Part shown: positions 31,275 through 41,305 of the stretch, piece after piece
Layout of the letters: every line of letters begins with the position of its first letter
How positions within the stretch are numbered: the first letter of the stretch is position 1
Assembly (NCBI GenBank): GCA_010909165.1
Contig: MU008215.1
Location: 248,001 to 312,000, forward strand
Direction of reading: 5' to 3'
Length of the DNA: 64,000 nt
Source: Anthoceros angustus
Lineage: Eukaryota; Streptophyta; Anthocerotopsida; Anthocerotales; Anthocerotaceae
Notes under the pieces: model-generated
Database searches by the model: none
What the model was told of the DNA's origin: nothing
What the model saw: only the letters and a program-made list of their open reading frames with translations
Position numbers and translations under genes: made by a program

Positions 31275-32381
31275 TGGTTCCGTGGGGCCGCCATTGCCCT
31301 TCCGCTCCTTGCGCGTCCTTTCCACCCTTCAGACGCCTCCTCCGCCTCTTGCCACCTGCTGGCAAAGGCAAGGGCACGGGCGGCCTGGCGCCGCCATGTA
31401 GGCAATCCCCGCCTGCCAAGGCCGAGTCGTGAGCTGCACTGATGTTGTTGTAGGTTGCTGGCCCGCCGAGTTGCGACAACCGCCCCATCCCACGCTTCTT
31501 TTCTCGCTACGGATGCTCGGGGCACCAAGAGGAGAGATGCGGGATGTCTTCCCACACTTCGGGTGGCGAGGGGGTCTCTGCTCCACGATAGAGTCCGGAA
31601 TCCTCCCGCCTCCTCTTGACCGCTTGTTCGACCGACGGCCTCCGCCTCCCTGCTCTCCCTTCCTCTCGCGCCTAGGGCGCCCCTTCCGTAGTGCCCGCTC
31701 CTCTTCCCCCTCCTTCAGGAGGTTCATGTGCCCCACACATGAATGAGAAACGGCGATAACGCCGAGGGAGGTGGCTTCTCGCTCCTCAACTTGCGGGCCT
31801 CCTGGTTGATGCAGGCGAAGATTATCCTGCCCCAGTCGGCGCGTTTTCCCTTCTATAGGTCGTGGAGGAACACCAACACATTATCCCCAAGGTGGTCCAC
31901 CTTGGTGAGCATATTCCAGTGGACGATAATTTTCGCCACTAATCGCACCCTCCTATCCAGGAAGTCCGACATCAGCCACCCGTTTGAGGATCGCTGCGTT
32001 CCGGGTCGCAAGAGGGCCGCCCTGGCCGCTTCCACCTTCCCCTTCACCTTCGTGACCCGCACTACCTCCCACTTCCTCCGGCTTGTAGATCGCCTCAGGA
32101 CCTCCACGGCCCACCTCCCGGGTCCTCCCACGAGTTCTTGATCGGACCTCCTTGTTGGCCGCTGCCATCCCGCGTACCCCACTAGGTGACGCCAAAGGTC
32201 CGATACCGGAAAATGTCCGGTGCCATTCCTCCACCGCCTCCTCCGCCTCCGCCCACGGACGTCCGGTAGCGCCAGACGATGTTGCGCCCACCAAGCGCCA
32301 TGGCTCCCACACCTCCGCCGCTTTCTTGGGTCCCATCCTCGCCTTCTGCTCGCTGAGACTTGAGGCTCCACACCGCTTCAC
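31275..32381 (-). pseudogene. Unrecognised coding relic
   Basis: Minus-strand frames 32371-31853 and 32381-31953, followed by 31736-31229. The most protein-like stretch is FLDRRVRLVAKIIVHWNMLT and then VDHLGDNVLVFLHDL. In the next frame GKRADWGRIIFACINQEARK continues the same domain. Further on, HPKCGKTSRISPLGAP resembles half of a zinc knuckle. The upstream arginine-rich part is probably compositional. A transposon-encoded plant protein is plausible; I do not recognise the family. Confidence 0.35.
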
Positions 32382-33169
32382 ACAAGCACAATGCTTTCAC
32401 CAGTCCAAGCCGAGCTGGAAGGTGCCGAGCGCCGAAAAGACAACGCAGAGCCGGTGGTCCGAGCGCGCGAGAGAGCGAAAAATCGCCAGGTTGTTTGAAA
32501 GAATGACCTCCGCCTCGCCTTCCGCCGAGAGTAACCATCGCGCTGGAAGGGCGGCTCTTCGCCGCTCAGAATCGCTGTGAGGCCTCGCATGGCTTACTTC
32601 CCCGCCCCACGCCCGCTTTCACGCCTTACGCCGCAGATTTAGCCTTACCGCCGGTACCCTGAGCGTGAATACCGCCATAACCAAGCCACGGCAACCCTAC
32701 GGTCCGGTTTGCCGCATGCCTGCCTACCACTCAAGACTGGCCCACCGTGGCTTCGCCCGCCTAAATCACGCCCAACTTCTAAGTTACTTTACTTGGCGAG
32801 ATTTATCCTGGCCTCCTTGCTCCCGGAGTGGTCCGACTTATCCCGATACCCTGCAGGGTCCAGAAGTTCTTAGAGGTGCTCAAATCCTTCCGCCTACTCC
32901 GAGTCTCGCCTACTCCGAGTCCTTCATTTACCCGAGTCCTTTCGCTTACCCAGAGTCCCTCTCACCACTCGAGTGCACCGAGTACAATTGAGTACTCCGA
33001 GCTTATTTCTTCCTTCCCGCCTTGTTTTCTACCCGCATCACGAAAAACAAACCTCACTGCTTCCTACCCATGTATGGCGAGTCCGTGGTCCACGTCACCG
33101 AAAGGTGCAATTACGAGCCTCGGAGAGATCGATCAAGGTCCCGTGACGGACCCTAACGTGGTGGTGTGG
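32382..33169. other. No gene recognised; short CTCCGAGTC repeats
   Basis: Imperfect TACTCCGAGTC/TACCCGAGTCC units run from ~32898 to 33000. No domain could be identified in the ORFs. Confidence 0.4.
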
Positions 33170-33634
33170 TGTGAGGGACGATCAGAGACCCTTGCTCTTC
33201 CAGCAGCGTCTGACGCCGGACGGACCGACGCTGTGAGCTGGGAACTCCGGGAGAGCGTGTAGAGCCCAGACGGAGAGGCCCGGCGGAACGACGGAGGAGG
33301 TCCGGACCACGCAGCCCACCCACTTTTTCCCAAGAAGTGATGAGCGTATTGAGAGTGGTGAGGAGAACGGACTAGACGGACGAGGAACGGACTGATAGGG
33401 TACGGATGCGAACGAGTCCTTAAACGTTTGGCCACACCGGGCCTGTTCGGTGAACGTTAAGAGCAATTAGTCGTAGAACTGTGTACGCGTGCGCTTGAGT
33501 CCGAAACGGTCACGACGTTGAGGTGAGAATCGGTTGAAAACGTGCCAAACGGAGCCTATCATTCTCTTGGGAACGGACCTCTTGCTACAACGACATGGGA
33601 TTGTGCGCGCCCGGCTGGCCGAAAGTCGCTACCA
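33170..33634 (-). repeat. LTR-like repeat epsilon, copy 2 (inverted, diverged)
   Basis: The reverse complement shares blocks with 20654-21146, including AACGTTTAAGGACTCGTT-like, GGGCTGCGTGG-type and AGCCGGGCGCGCAC sequences, with many substitutions and indels. It is older than the Copia LTR pairs. Confidence 0.5.
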
Positions 33635-33740
33635 TGATCCGCGGTCAGTCCTAATACAAGATGTTGGTAACATTAACTAGCACTTGTTCCAAGCGATCCG
33701 GGCTATAAGTTCAGCCGATTCATAGGCTTCAAACCGTAAT

Positions 33741-34647
33741 GTGGCTGCATGGACAGGAGACAGCACTCATGCTCTCATCTCGGCGTACGAGGAGGTGTAT
33801 GTCAACCATCTTCACAAAGGGAACCTTGCCTCCCACCACTGGGACGCTATTGCACTCATGATTTCGTCCTCTTGCATGGGATTTGTGCCAACAAGTCTGC
33901 AATGTCGCAACAAAATGGACTCCCTCAAGAAGCAATATAAGCAAGAGACCAAAAAGCTTGGCATGGGAGTGTATGCTTCTGAGTGGGCTTTTTGGGAAGC
34001 CCTGCATTCCTTCATGTCAGACAATCCAAAGGTGGTAGGAATGCCTAACTCGCATGATCCAGGCTTTGTGGATTTAACTGAGACGCATGTTTGTGAAGGT
34101 GTGGCATCTGGGATGTCTACGGTGTGTGAGTCATCACACACTCACAACCAAAGCAAGCTCCCTCCCGCCTCTTCTCCTCCTCCCATCCCCACCCCTACAA
34201 CTCCCGTTAGCCCTACCTCCTCTACATCCAAGGACAATCACTCTTGTGATTCACCTTTCACTCAAGTGACAAAGCTCAAAGGTGTTACAGCGAAGAAGGA
34301 CCAATTTTCCAGAAGCAAGTTCTATTAGTGAACAATCAGGTTCTCCAACCCGATCTCGCAGGAGAGAGACACCTTTTGAATACATTGGTAGTTCCTCCCC
34401 CTGCTCCTCTCAGCCACCTTCAAGCATACTTGACCAGTTGTGTGACAAGCTTCAAGAACTGAAGGTTCAAGTCTGGTTCACAAAGCATAATGTGGACAAC
34501 CTGTTGACACAACAACAACACATTTCTACGCGGTGTGAGAAAGACATGTTGGCCATCTCACAGCAAGCAACGAAGAGTAACATGCAGGCTGATGAGATTG
34601 CTAACATGAAGGAGCAGTTGGCAATGCTCAAATCCCCTCAACCCTAG
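33741..34647 (+). pseudogene. Trihelix (Myb/SANT-like) DNA-binding protein, one frameshift
   Basis: 33741-34328 encodes a trihelix-like domain at residues ~1-95: WTGDSTHALISAYEEVYVNH, HWDAIALMI, TSLQCRNKMDSLKKQYKQE, SEWAFWEALHSFMSDNPKVV. This is the ASIL/MADF-like arrangement of three helices used by plant trihelix transcription factors and by transposon-associated relatives. A Pro/Ser/Thr-rich linker follows. The frame shifts near 34282-34328, and coding continues to 34647 in 34282-34647 with a hydrophilic coiled-coil-like C-terminus (LDQLCDKLQELKVQVWF, ADEIANMKEQLAML). The stop is 28 bases from the ATG of the next ORF, a Copia gag. No LTR or primer site lies between them. It may be a host gene or a captured one. 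Confidence 0.6.
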
Positions 34648-34675
34648 AGTGGGTATTACAACTCCAGCATCGATC

Positions 34676-35577
34676 ATGGCTGCAGCAGCATCGACTTCAA
34701 ATTGCCTGCAGGACAAGGACAGGCTTTCGCCTCACAACTACGATGCATGGAGTTTTAGGGTACGATGTATCCTTGAAGATAAAGGTCTCATGGATATTGT
34801 AGATGGCACTTTTCCAGAAAGAATTACAAGAGAGGATTCAGGCAAGAAGGATACTCAAGGAAATGTCATCCATTGGACAATGACAGAAGACGTTGATTGG
34901 CATAAACTGGATAGGAAGGCCAAAACGATATTAGTTGCTTCTGTGTCCCAAGAGATGATACCCCATATCAAGTTGACGTTTATCGCAGTAAATGTGGACG
35001 CTATCAAAAACATATGAATCAAAAGACATAATGTCGAGGTAGCAAAGAACGCAAAGATTTCCACCCAAGATGAGGGAGAATGATTCAGTTGAGAGTCATC
35101 TAGCCAAGTTTCGGGCAGCAAGGGCAAAACTGGCTTCTTGTGGTGTTATCATTTCTCAATCAAGAGCAGCAGTGCAACTCTTAGCCTCATTGCCTCCTAG
35201 CTATGAACAGTGGAGTTCTAGCCAACAGGCGCTGTTCAAGTACCTGCAACATCAACTACACCTGCCACTTCTAGCCTTACAGTTCATAAGTTGGTCGGTG
35301 CCTTGCTACAGGCTGAAGCCAGTCGGAAAATAAGCAAGGATGGATCCAGTTCTTCTCACAAACAGAGTGATACTGCACTCTTTATCGGTCGTGGACGTGG
35401 TCATGGCCGAGGACGAGGTCGAGGTGGATTCGGACGAGGTCGAGGACAAGCGTTTCTCGCTAGCTCCACACCGTCAGGGAAGAAACCAGAGTTTGTAATT
35501 ATTGCAATAAGCGTGGGCATTGGATCAAGGATTGCAGGAAACGAAAAACAGATGAAGGAGGCAGATCAAAACTAGGT
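34676..35577 (+). pseudogene. Copia gamma gag
   Basis: ATG 34676 opens a gag: DKDRLSPHNYDAWSFRVRCI, ILEDKGLMDIVDGTF, then AKTILVASVSQEMIPHI. A stop after NVDAIKNI is followed by a second frame (35070-35333) with MRENDSVESHLAKFRAARAK and LLASLPPSYEQW. A third frame (35291-35575) reads MVGALLQAEASRK and an RGRGHGRGRGRGG tract. The zinc knuckle after it is split by a frameshift near 35500. The order matches plant Copia gag. Confidence 0.8.
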
Positions 35578-35619
35578 GAAGCAAATGTAACAGGAGTTGC
35601 ACGTTCTTCCACACCTGGC

Positions 35620-36882
35620 TTGTTGTTTACATGTCTCACCTCTGTATCCAAGAATTCACATAGATGGTTCCTGGACAGTGGGGCATCTAACCACATGTGT
35701 TCTCAACGAAAGTACTTTGCTACCTATCAGACATCACCAAAGTGTCAAGGTCATGCAGTGGTACTTGGAGACAACTCTCAGCTTGCAATTAAGGGATCTG
35801 GGAGTATCACAGTTCGTTTGCACAATGGAGACTTGCTGCAACTTGAGAACACTTTGCATGTACCAGCTTTGACTAAAAACTTGGTCAATACTATGGTCTT
35901 ATGCAGAGAAGGAAGATACAGAGTTACCTTTGAAGGGACAGAGTGTGTTGTGACACATCTGTCCACTTCCATGGTGGTTGCTCGTGGTAAGCCACTGTAT
36001 GATTTGTACCTACTTGACTTCTTTTCAGTGACTCCTCCTGCAACAGCCCACACAGCAAATGTTAGACCGTCACCTAGCAATGCATTTCGATGGCATTGCC
36101 ACTTGGGCCATCCCAACTTACAAGCTATGAGGAGGCTACTTAAAGAGAAGATGGTCACGTGGTTCGGAATCGACTTACCGGCCTTGGAGCTGTGTGTGGC
36201 ATGTGTCCATGGTAAGCAATTCAAATCTCACTTCGGCAGTGGGAGACCACGGAAAGCTTCAGATACTCTTGATCTGGTGCACACTGACATATGTGGACCA
36301 ATGTCCACTCCCTCATGGGGAGGTGCACGTTACTTTGTAGTATTTGAAGATGATCGTACTCACTTCACTATAACTGATCTGTTGAAGCATAAGAGCCAAG
36401 TGTTTGACAGTTTCAAAAAGTATCTTGCCTATGGCCGAGAGATGATGGTGAAATGCATTCGTTCTTATAACGGCAAGGAGTACCTGTCACAAGCATTTCA
36501 GGAGTTCTGTCAGGAGCGTGGCATTACTCGTCAGCTGACTATCCCATATCACTCTGATATGAATGGTCGGGCAGAGAGGAGACATCAAACAATGCAAGAT
36601 GCAGCCAGATCACTACTATTCCAGGGGAGGTTGTCAATCAAATTCTGGGCAGAAGCAGTGCAGGTTGCAACTTATCTTCAAAACCGGATTGCTGTTTCTT
36701 CTCTCCCTCGTGGAACACCATTTGAAGCTTGGACGGGTGCTAAGCCAGATATCTCACATCTTCGTACCTTCAGCAGTGTTGCGTATGCACAGCTAAGGCG
36801 TAAGTTCGACTATAAATCGACATATCTTCATTGGGTACACCTGTGCATTCATGGTTATAAATTGTTTGAACTCGAGTCATAG
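35620..36882 (+). CDS. Copia gamma protease and integrase
   Basis: The longest intact frame in the window, 420 codons. Residues ~18-25 contain FLDSGASNHM, the aspartic protease active site. HLGHPNLQAMRRLLK with CVACVHGKQ is the gag-pre-integrase/HHCC zinc region. The integrase core starts LDLVHTDICGPMSTPSWGG with the first Asp. The usual second Asp position reads IRSYNGKEY, a Tyr in place of Asp. The Glu region reads YHSDMNGRAERRHQT. With the second catalytic Asp missing, strand transfer is not expected. It ends in KSTYLHWVHLCIHGYKLFEL and a stop, out of frame with RT. The first ATG may not be the true start, because a polyprotein is expected. Confidence 0.85.
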   Translation: MLFTCLTSVSKNSHRWFLDSGASNHMCSQRKYFATYQTSPKCQGHAVVLGDNSQLAIKGSGSITVRLHNGDLLQLENTLHVPALTKNLVNTMVLCREGRYRVTFEGTECVVTHLSTSMVVARGKPLYDLYLLDFFSVTPPATAHTANVRPSPSNAFRWHCHLGHPNLQAMRRLLKEKMVTWFGIDLPALELCVACVHGKQFKSHFGSGRPRKASDTLDLVHTDICGPMSTPSWGGARYFVVFEDDRTHFTITDLLKHKSQVFDSFKKYLAYGREMMVKCIRSYNGKEYLSQAFQEFCQERGITRQLTIPYHSDMNGRAERRHQTMQDAARSLLFQGRLSIKFWAEAVQVATYLQNRIAVSSLPRGTPFEAWTGAKPDISHLRTFSSVAYAQLRRKFDYKSTYLHWVHLCIHGYKLFELES

Positions 36883-37247
36883 AGTGGTGTATGCCCGTGT
36901 CATGTTTGATGAGAGAATAGTCTTACAAACTGATCCCGGCTTGAAGATGTCGCTATAAGATGTCAGAAGATCCTAAACAAGATCCTCGATGTGGAGATGT
37001 TGCTGGGATCCATCTTATGTAGATGTCTTACTTGTTGATGCAGGATGGCCCGAGACCCCTGATCCAGAGCCTTTCGGTGATGATGATCATGTCCCACAAC
37101 CACCTGGTCCTCTTCATGATCTAGAGTCAGATCCTGAAGTCGAGGGTGTCGATCCTTTGTTTGAAGATGACCTTGGTCAGTCTGAGGATGAGCTATAGAG
37201 CTGCCCGACCTAAAGTGCCTCCTTAGCTCGAGTACATCGTCCTCCTG
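36883..37247 (+). other. Degenerate linker between integrase and RT of gamma
   Basis: Integrase C-terminal sequence continues in other frames (for example GYKLFE...VVYARVMFDERIV-like around 36880-36925). An acidic stretch, 36989-37198, reads PDPEPFGDDDHVPQPP. It is a broken part of the polyprotein. Confidence 0.5.
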
Positions 37248-38330
37248 ATGAGTGGGTTGAACGTCCATATCATAGTAGATTGGCATTCCAGTCACGATGA
37301 CAGACCAGTTCCTCGTCCTCTTGGTTCTGGTCCTGGTGAGTTTGTAGTTGATGTAGTTCATGGAGTGAACCTTACCGTCAACCCTGGTCACGAACCACAA
37401 ACCTATCAGGAGGCTATCACATGTCCTGAATCCACGTTCTGGAAGGCGGCTATTAAATCTGAATATGACTCTTTGATTGCCAACAATACCTGGGAGTTAT
37501 GCCCTCCGTCTCAGGGGAGGAAGATAGTTACCTCCAAGTGGGTCTTCAAGTTGAAGTATAAGGCTGATGGCACAATCTCCCGGTATAAGGCAAGACTTGT
37601 TGCTCGTGGATTTTCTCAAGTTCCAGGTTTGGACTATCATGAGACATTCTCTCCCGTGGTGAAATCACAGTTGCTTCGTGTACTCTTCTCCATGTCAGCA
37701 TTCTTTGGCCTGTTCATCCATCAGATGGACGTTCAAACTGCATTCTTGCATGGCAAATTGGAAGAAGAAATATTTATGCAACAACATGAAGGTTTCGAGT
37801 TTGAAGGTAAGGAGGACTGGGTCTGCAGGTTGCTGAAGACTTTATATGGCATGAAGCAGAGCCCTCGTGCTTGGTATGAGTGCATTTATGAGTTTCTCCT
37901 TGGCCTTGGCTTTGTAAAAAGTTCAGCTGATGCAAATGTGTACCTACTGCAAGACGGAGAAGATTATGTTACACTTGCACTTTATGTGGATGATTGCATA
38001 TTACTTGGTACTAATCAAATCGTGATGATTGAGCGTGTCAAAGGCTTACTGTCAGGATGATTTGAGATGGTGGATGTCGGTGAGCTGTCATACTGTTTGG
38101 GAACACAGCTCCATCGAATTCCTGCCACAGGCACATTGGTTATCCATCAGCAGAAGTATATACTTGACATGCTCTTCAAGTATAAAGCAAAGCTAGCTCT
38201 TACTCCACTTGAGTCTGGTTGCAAACTTAGCAAGAGTCAGTCCCCTCAAACTGACGATGAGAAGAGTGAGATGGCAGGAGTTCCCTATGCTCGCAAGAGG
38301 TTCTCTTATCTTCGCTCAAAATCATAGTCA
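37248..38330 (+). pseudogene. Copia gamma reverse transcriptase
   Basis: 37248-38060 is open for 270 codons: TYQEAITCPESTFWKAAIKS, KWVFKLKYKADGTISRYKAR, SQVPGLDYHETFSPVVK, MDVQTAFLHGKLEEEIFMQQ, TLYGMKQSPRAWYECIYEFL and ALYVDDCILLG, with the catalytic YVDD. A stop at 38058-38060 interrupts just before MVDVGELSYCLGTQLHR, which continues in frame to ~38327. RT copies the element RNA into DNA in virus-like particles. Apart from the stop, the domain is nearly complete. Confidence 0.85.
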
Positions 38331-38350
38331 GTCCGGATGTAGCACTTGCA

Positions 38351-38949
38351 GTGAGTATGGTGTCCCAGTTTCTGAAAGAGCCAGGTAGAACCAATTGGTC
38401 AGCTACCAAAAGAATACTTAGATACCTAAAAGGGACAACCACACATGGTGTGCACTACACAAAGAGAGCAAGTGAGAATGAACCTCTTACCTTGATAGGA
38501 TACTGTGACGCTAACTGGGCTGCAGATGTCGATACGAGAAGGTCCATGCATTTTTATTGGGGTGTCACACCGGTCTTGAAGAAACAGCATATATCCTTAT
38601 CTTCTCGAGGTCGAGTATTGGCACTTACCCATGCAGCAAAAGAGGCTATCTGGTTACGAAGGTTTTTGGCAGATCTTGGATAGCAGCAGAAAGAACCAAC
38701 ATTAATATATTGTGACAACCAATCTGCACTGGCGTTAGCTCAAAATCCTGTATATCACGCAAGAACAAAACATATTGAAGTGCACCATCACTTCGTTAGA
38801 GATGCTACTACAGAAGGACACATCAGGCTCGAATATATACCAACTGACTCCAACACTGCAGATATTCTCACAAAGTCTTTACCAAAGCTCAAACATTACC
38901 AGTTTAAGGAGTCTTTGGGAGTTCTAGAGTCAGACAGTGTCAAAATGTA
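38351..38949 (+). pseudogene. Copia gamma RNase H and pol end
   Basis: 38351-38683: SMVSQFLKEPGRTNWSATKR, ILRYLKGTTTHGVHY, then YCDANWAADVDTRRS, with the RNase H Asp in CDANWA. A TAG after RRFLADLG interrupts. The same frame goes on with YCDNQSALALAQNPVYHART, KHIEVHHHFVRDA and DILTKSLPKLKHYQ to a stop at ~38949. Confidence 0.8.
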
Positions 38950-39009
38950 ACAGGTCATTGCTGCTGTGTCAATCAGAGTTCACGACGATCATGGGCAGCT
39001 ATAGGTTGC

Positions 39010-39186
39010 CTAGCCAGACTCAGATGAAGTATCGTCAGTTCCAAAGAACAAGGACCTCTTTTCATTCCGGCTTGCTTTGAGACGGTTTAGAAAATTTGGG
39101 TCGTAGTCAGGCTGGTTTTCTTCTTCTGAAGAGTCGTAGACTATGTCAGCCTCTCCACACATCTTGGCCTCGATATCAGAATACAT
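39010..39186 (-). CDS. Small acidic antisense ORF in the 3' region of Copia gamma
   Basis: ATG 39186 to TAG 39010 on the minus strand, 58 residues, opposite to gamma pol. It is strongly charged: ADIVYDSSEEENQPDYDPNF, LNRLKASRNEKR, ending TDDTSSESG. A GTAAGT donor-like sequence at ~39279-39274 on the same strand follows an open stretch (KAGSDGEEEMLISSHSQ), so this ORF may be the last exon of a longer spliced gene. It occupies the same position, between RNase H and LTR and antisense, as the accessory gene of eta and zeta. Its sequence shows no clear similarity to that gene. Function is unknown. Confidence 0.35.
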   Translation of the reverse strand: MYSDIEAKMCGEADIVYDSSEEENQPDYDPNFLNRLKASRNEKRSLFFGTDDTSSESG

Positions 39187-39923
39187 GACAAGAAGAAGTT
39201 AGTGAACTAGGGCAAGAAGGCTCACACCACACAAACAAAGGGGGAGATGATTTGAGTCTGGAACTTACACTGAGAATGTGATGAAATTAGCATCTCCTCC
39301 TCCCCATCCGAACCAGCTTTTCTCACTATAACAATCCCAGCAGTGCTCGCAGTGTAGGTCCTGTGTGTTAGAGGGTCATCAACTCCGCTTCTGCCAAGAC
39401 TCTAATCCCTCCTCGTGAGATGACCTCTGGCAACCGAATGTGTCTTGGAACAAAGGAAGTCGGCAGCACAATCTTTCCTGGTCGTCCCCATCCGCTGCAG
39501 CAGTCTTGCAATCAAGGGCGACCAAGGCGTAACTCCTGTGTTACCAGCTGTCACCGACCTATGGTTTTCTAGCGAAATGTTCTTCGCGCCTCAAGTCTGC
39601 ATAGGATCTTCGCAGCCTTCTCCAATGTGTCATGGAGAATTCTGCCGGAGCCGAGAGATTTGAATCGTGCTGGATTGGACACACAGTGGTGATCTTCTAT
39701 GTGATACTTGGCCTCGCCATCGGGCCCTTGGAGCTTGAGAGGTGGCGGATCAGGCCGCACCGGAGCTCGACATTCGAGCTCGCTAGTCGAAATGAAATGG
39801 AATCGACACCGACGCTAGAGGTCGGGGAGGAGGCGTGAGACCTAGTCTTCATCATTTTGAATCAGAATGGTTTTAGGTCTAGATTTAGTTTTTCAATTAT
39901 CCCGTAATGATAATGAGTGGGAG
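39187..39923. other. Gamma 3' region between pol and LTR
   Basis: Nearly 1 kb separates gamma pol from its polypurine tract (GAGTGGGAG, 39915-39923), which is unusually long. Minus-strand coding-like stretches occur at 39760-39569 and ~39330-39285. Nothing definite is recognised. Confidence 0.4.
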
Positions 39924-40275
39924 TGTTAAATATATGCTTCCCTCATATATACTTTACATTGTACATTACATATTTGGGTTAGTGTTAGGGCTGTGTACAG
40001 TTATTAGTTGTAACCGTTTCTAGACGTTTATGTCCTTTTGACACACGCGCATAATTTATTATTCTTGTTGTGTAGGCTCTAGTGTGCATAGCCAGCATTG
40101 TGTAAAACTCTACAGGCTCCAGGCCAGCCCGGCGGCCTCCGCTACCGCCGCCGGAGAATCCCCCTCGTAGTTTGTGACCGCGAACGACACCTCGCCAGAT
40201 AGCTCACCGGAGCTGGTCGACACTTATCGTCTCCTAACTATGTTTGTGGTGTCCAGCCATTCTAGTAATGTTTTG
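39924..40275 (+). repeat. LTR of Copia gamma (3' LTR, right end uncertain)
   Basis: TGTTAAATATATGCTTCCC follows the purine tract directly. It contains TATTTGGG/ATAATTTATTATTC AT-rich sequence, then a GC-rich part near 40120-40200. There is no second copy in the window to fix the right end. Confidence 0.55.
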
Positions 40276-40305
40276 TTGAAAGCGTCGAGAGGAGTTATCT
40301 AAATC

Positions 40306-40512
40306 TTATGCTGAGAAACTAGCTCTGATGTTTGGTCTCTTAAACACTCTGAGTGAGACTCTAGTGGTAACGAAGAATCTACGAATGTGCCATGACTGCC
40401 ACAATTCCACGGAGATCATGTCAAGGCTTGAACGGAGACACATTGTTTTAAGGGATGGGTACCATGTGCATTGATTCCAAGATAGCTGTTGCAATTATAA
40501 GGGTCGACCTTG
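40306..40512 (+). pseudogene. Old relic of a DYW:KP domain terminus (copy F)
   Basis: Reads EKLALMFGLLNTLS, NLRMCHDCHNSTEIMSRLE, then RDGYHVH followed by a stop, and ends NYKGRP-stop. The GRP terminus is intact. Unlike copies A-E it differs mainly by substitutions (CSDC to CHDC, RDIV to RHIV) rather than by deletions, so it is older. Only the last ~69 codons are present, without PPRs. Confidence 0.75.
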
Positions 40513-40799
40513 AGAATAAGCAAGTTTTCGAGTGTGCACTATTCCTTTTTTTCCTGGGAGTGAATGTGCTTGCTTATCTCATCTCATGGGCAACTTTCTA
40601 TAAGACTACGGGCTTTCCTTAGTAGAAGACGGCCTGATATTGGATTGTTTTCCTTCTCAATAGGTACCATACCTACATGCATATTTGCACTACGGGATCA
40701 GTATTTAGTGCAAATAATTTATGTTGATCATTGGTCGTTTGTGGCAAAGAGGTTCCACCGTTCCACCGCGACGCCCGACGGAGACGGAACTGACAAGGC

Positions 40800-40915
40800 T
40801 GGACTATTGGTTGGCCTTGGACGAGGCTGGCCTCTTTGCCTTGGACGAGGCTGACCGCTTTGCCTTGGACGAGGCTGACCGCTTTGCCTTGGATGAGGCT
40901 GGATGTTGGCCTTCG
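40800..40915. repeat. Minisatellite, 24-bp unit
   Basis: Three to four copies of a TTGGACGAGGCTGACCGCTT-containing 24-bp unit, reading ADRFALDE repeats in one frame. It is not recognised as a protein family. Confidence 0.8.
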
Positions 40916-41054
40916 ATTGAGGTTGAGCCTGGGTTTCTCAATGTTGCAGTCTTCATTCGTGCCATGTACACATGTATTGTCATGCTATGGGGTTGACATT
41001 CAACATGTGTAACCCGGTGATGATCACAGAACACAAGCGCACCACATATATATC

Positions 41055-41105
41055 ATGTATGTATGTATGTATGTATGTATGTATATATATATGTATGTAT
41101 GTATG

Positions 41106-41154
<49 letters not shown>

Positions 41155-41165
41155 GTATATATGTA
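41055..41165. repeat. Microsatellite (TATG)n and (TA)n
   Basis: TATG repeats at ~41057-41085 and ~41091-41110 surround and precede a long TA run at ~41111-41152. ORFs rich in Tyr/Ile/Cys on both strands here are repeat artefacts. Confidence 0.95.
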
Positions 41166-41305
41166 TGTACACGACATACAGATAACGTAACCGGAAGCCA
41201 GAAAGAAGCGGGTTGCACGAAAGCCTGCACCTGTCTTGCCTCTTCCCAATACTGTAAGTTTTCCGTGGCATACCAACTTGGGCACTTACTACTTGTTCAC
41301 TGTTC

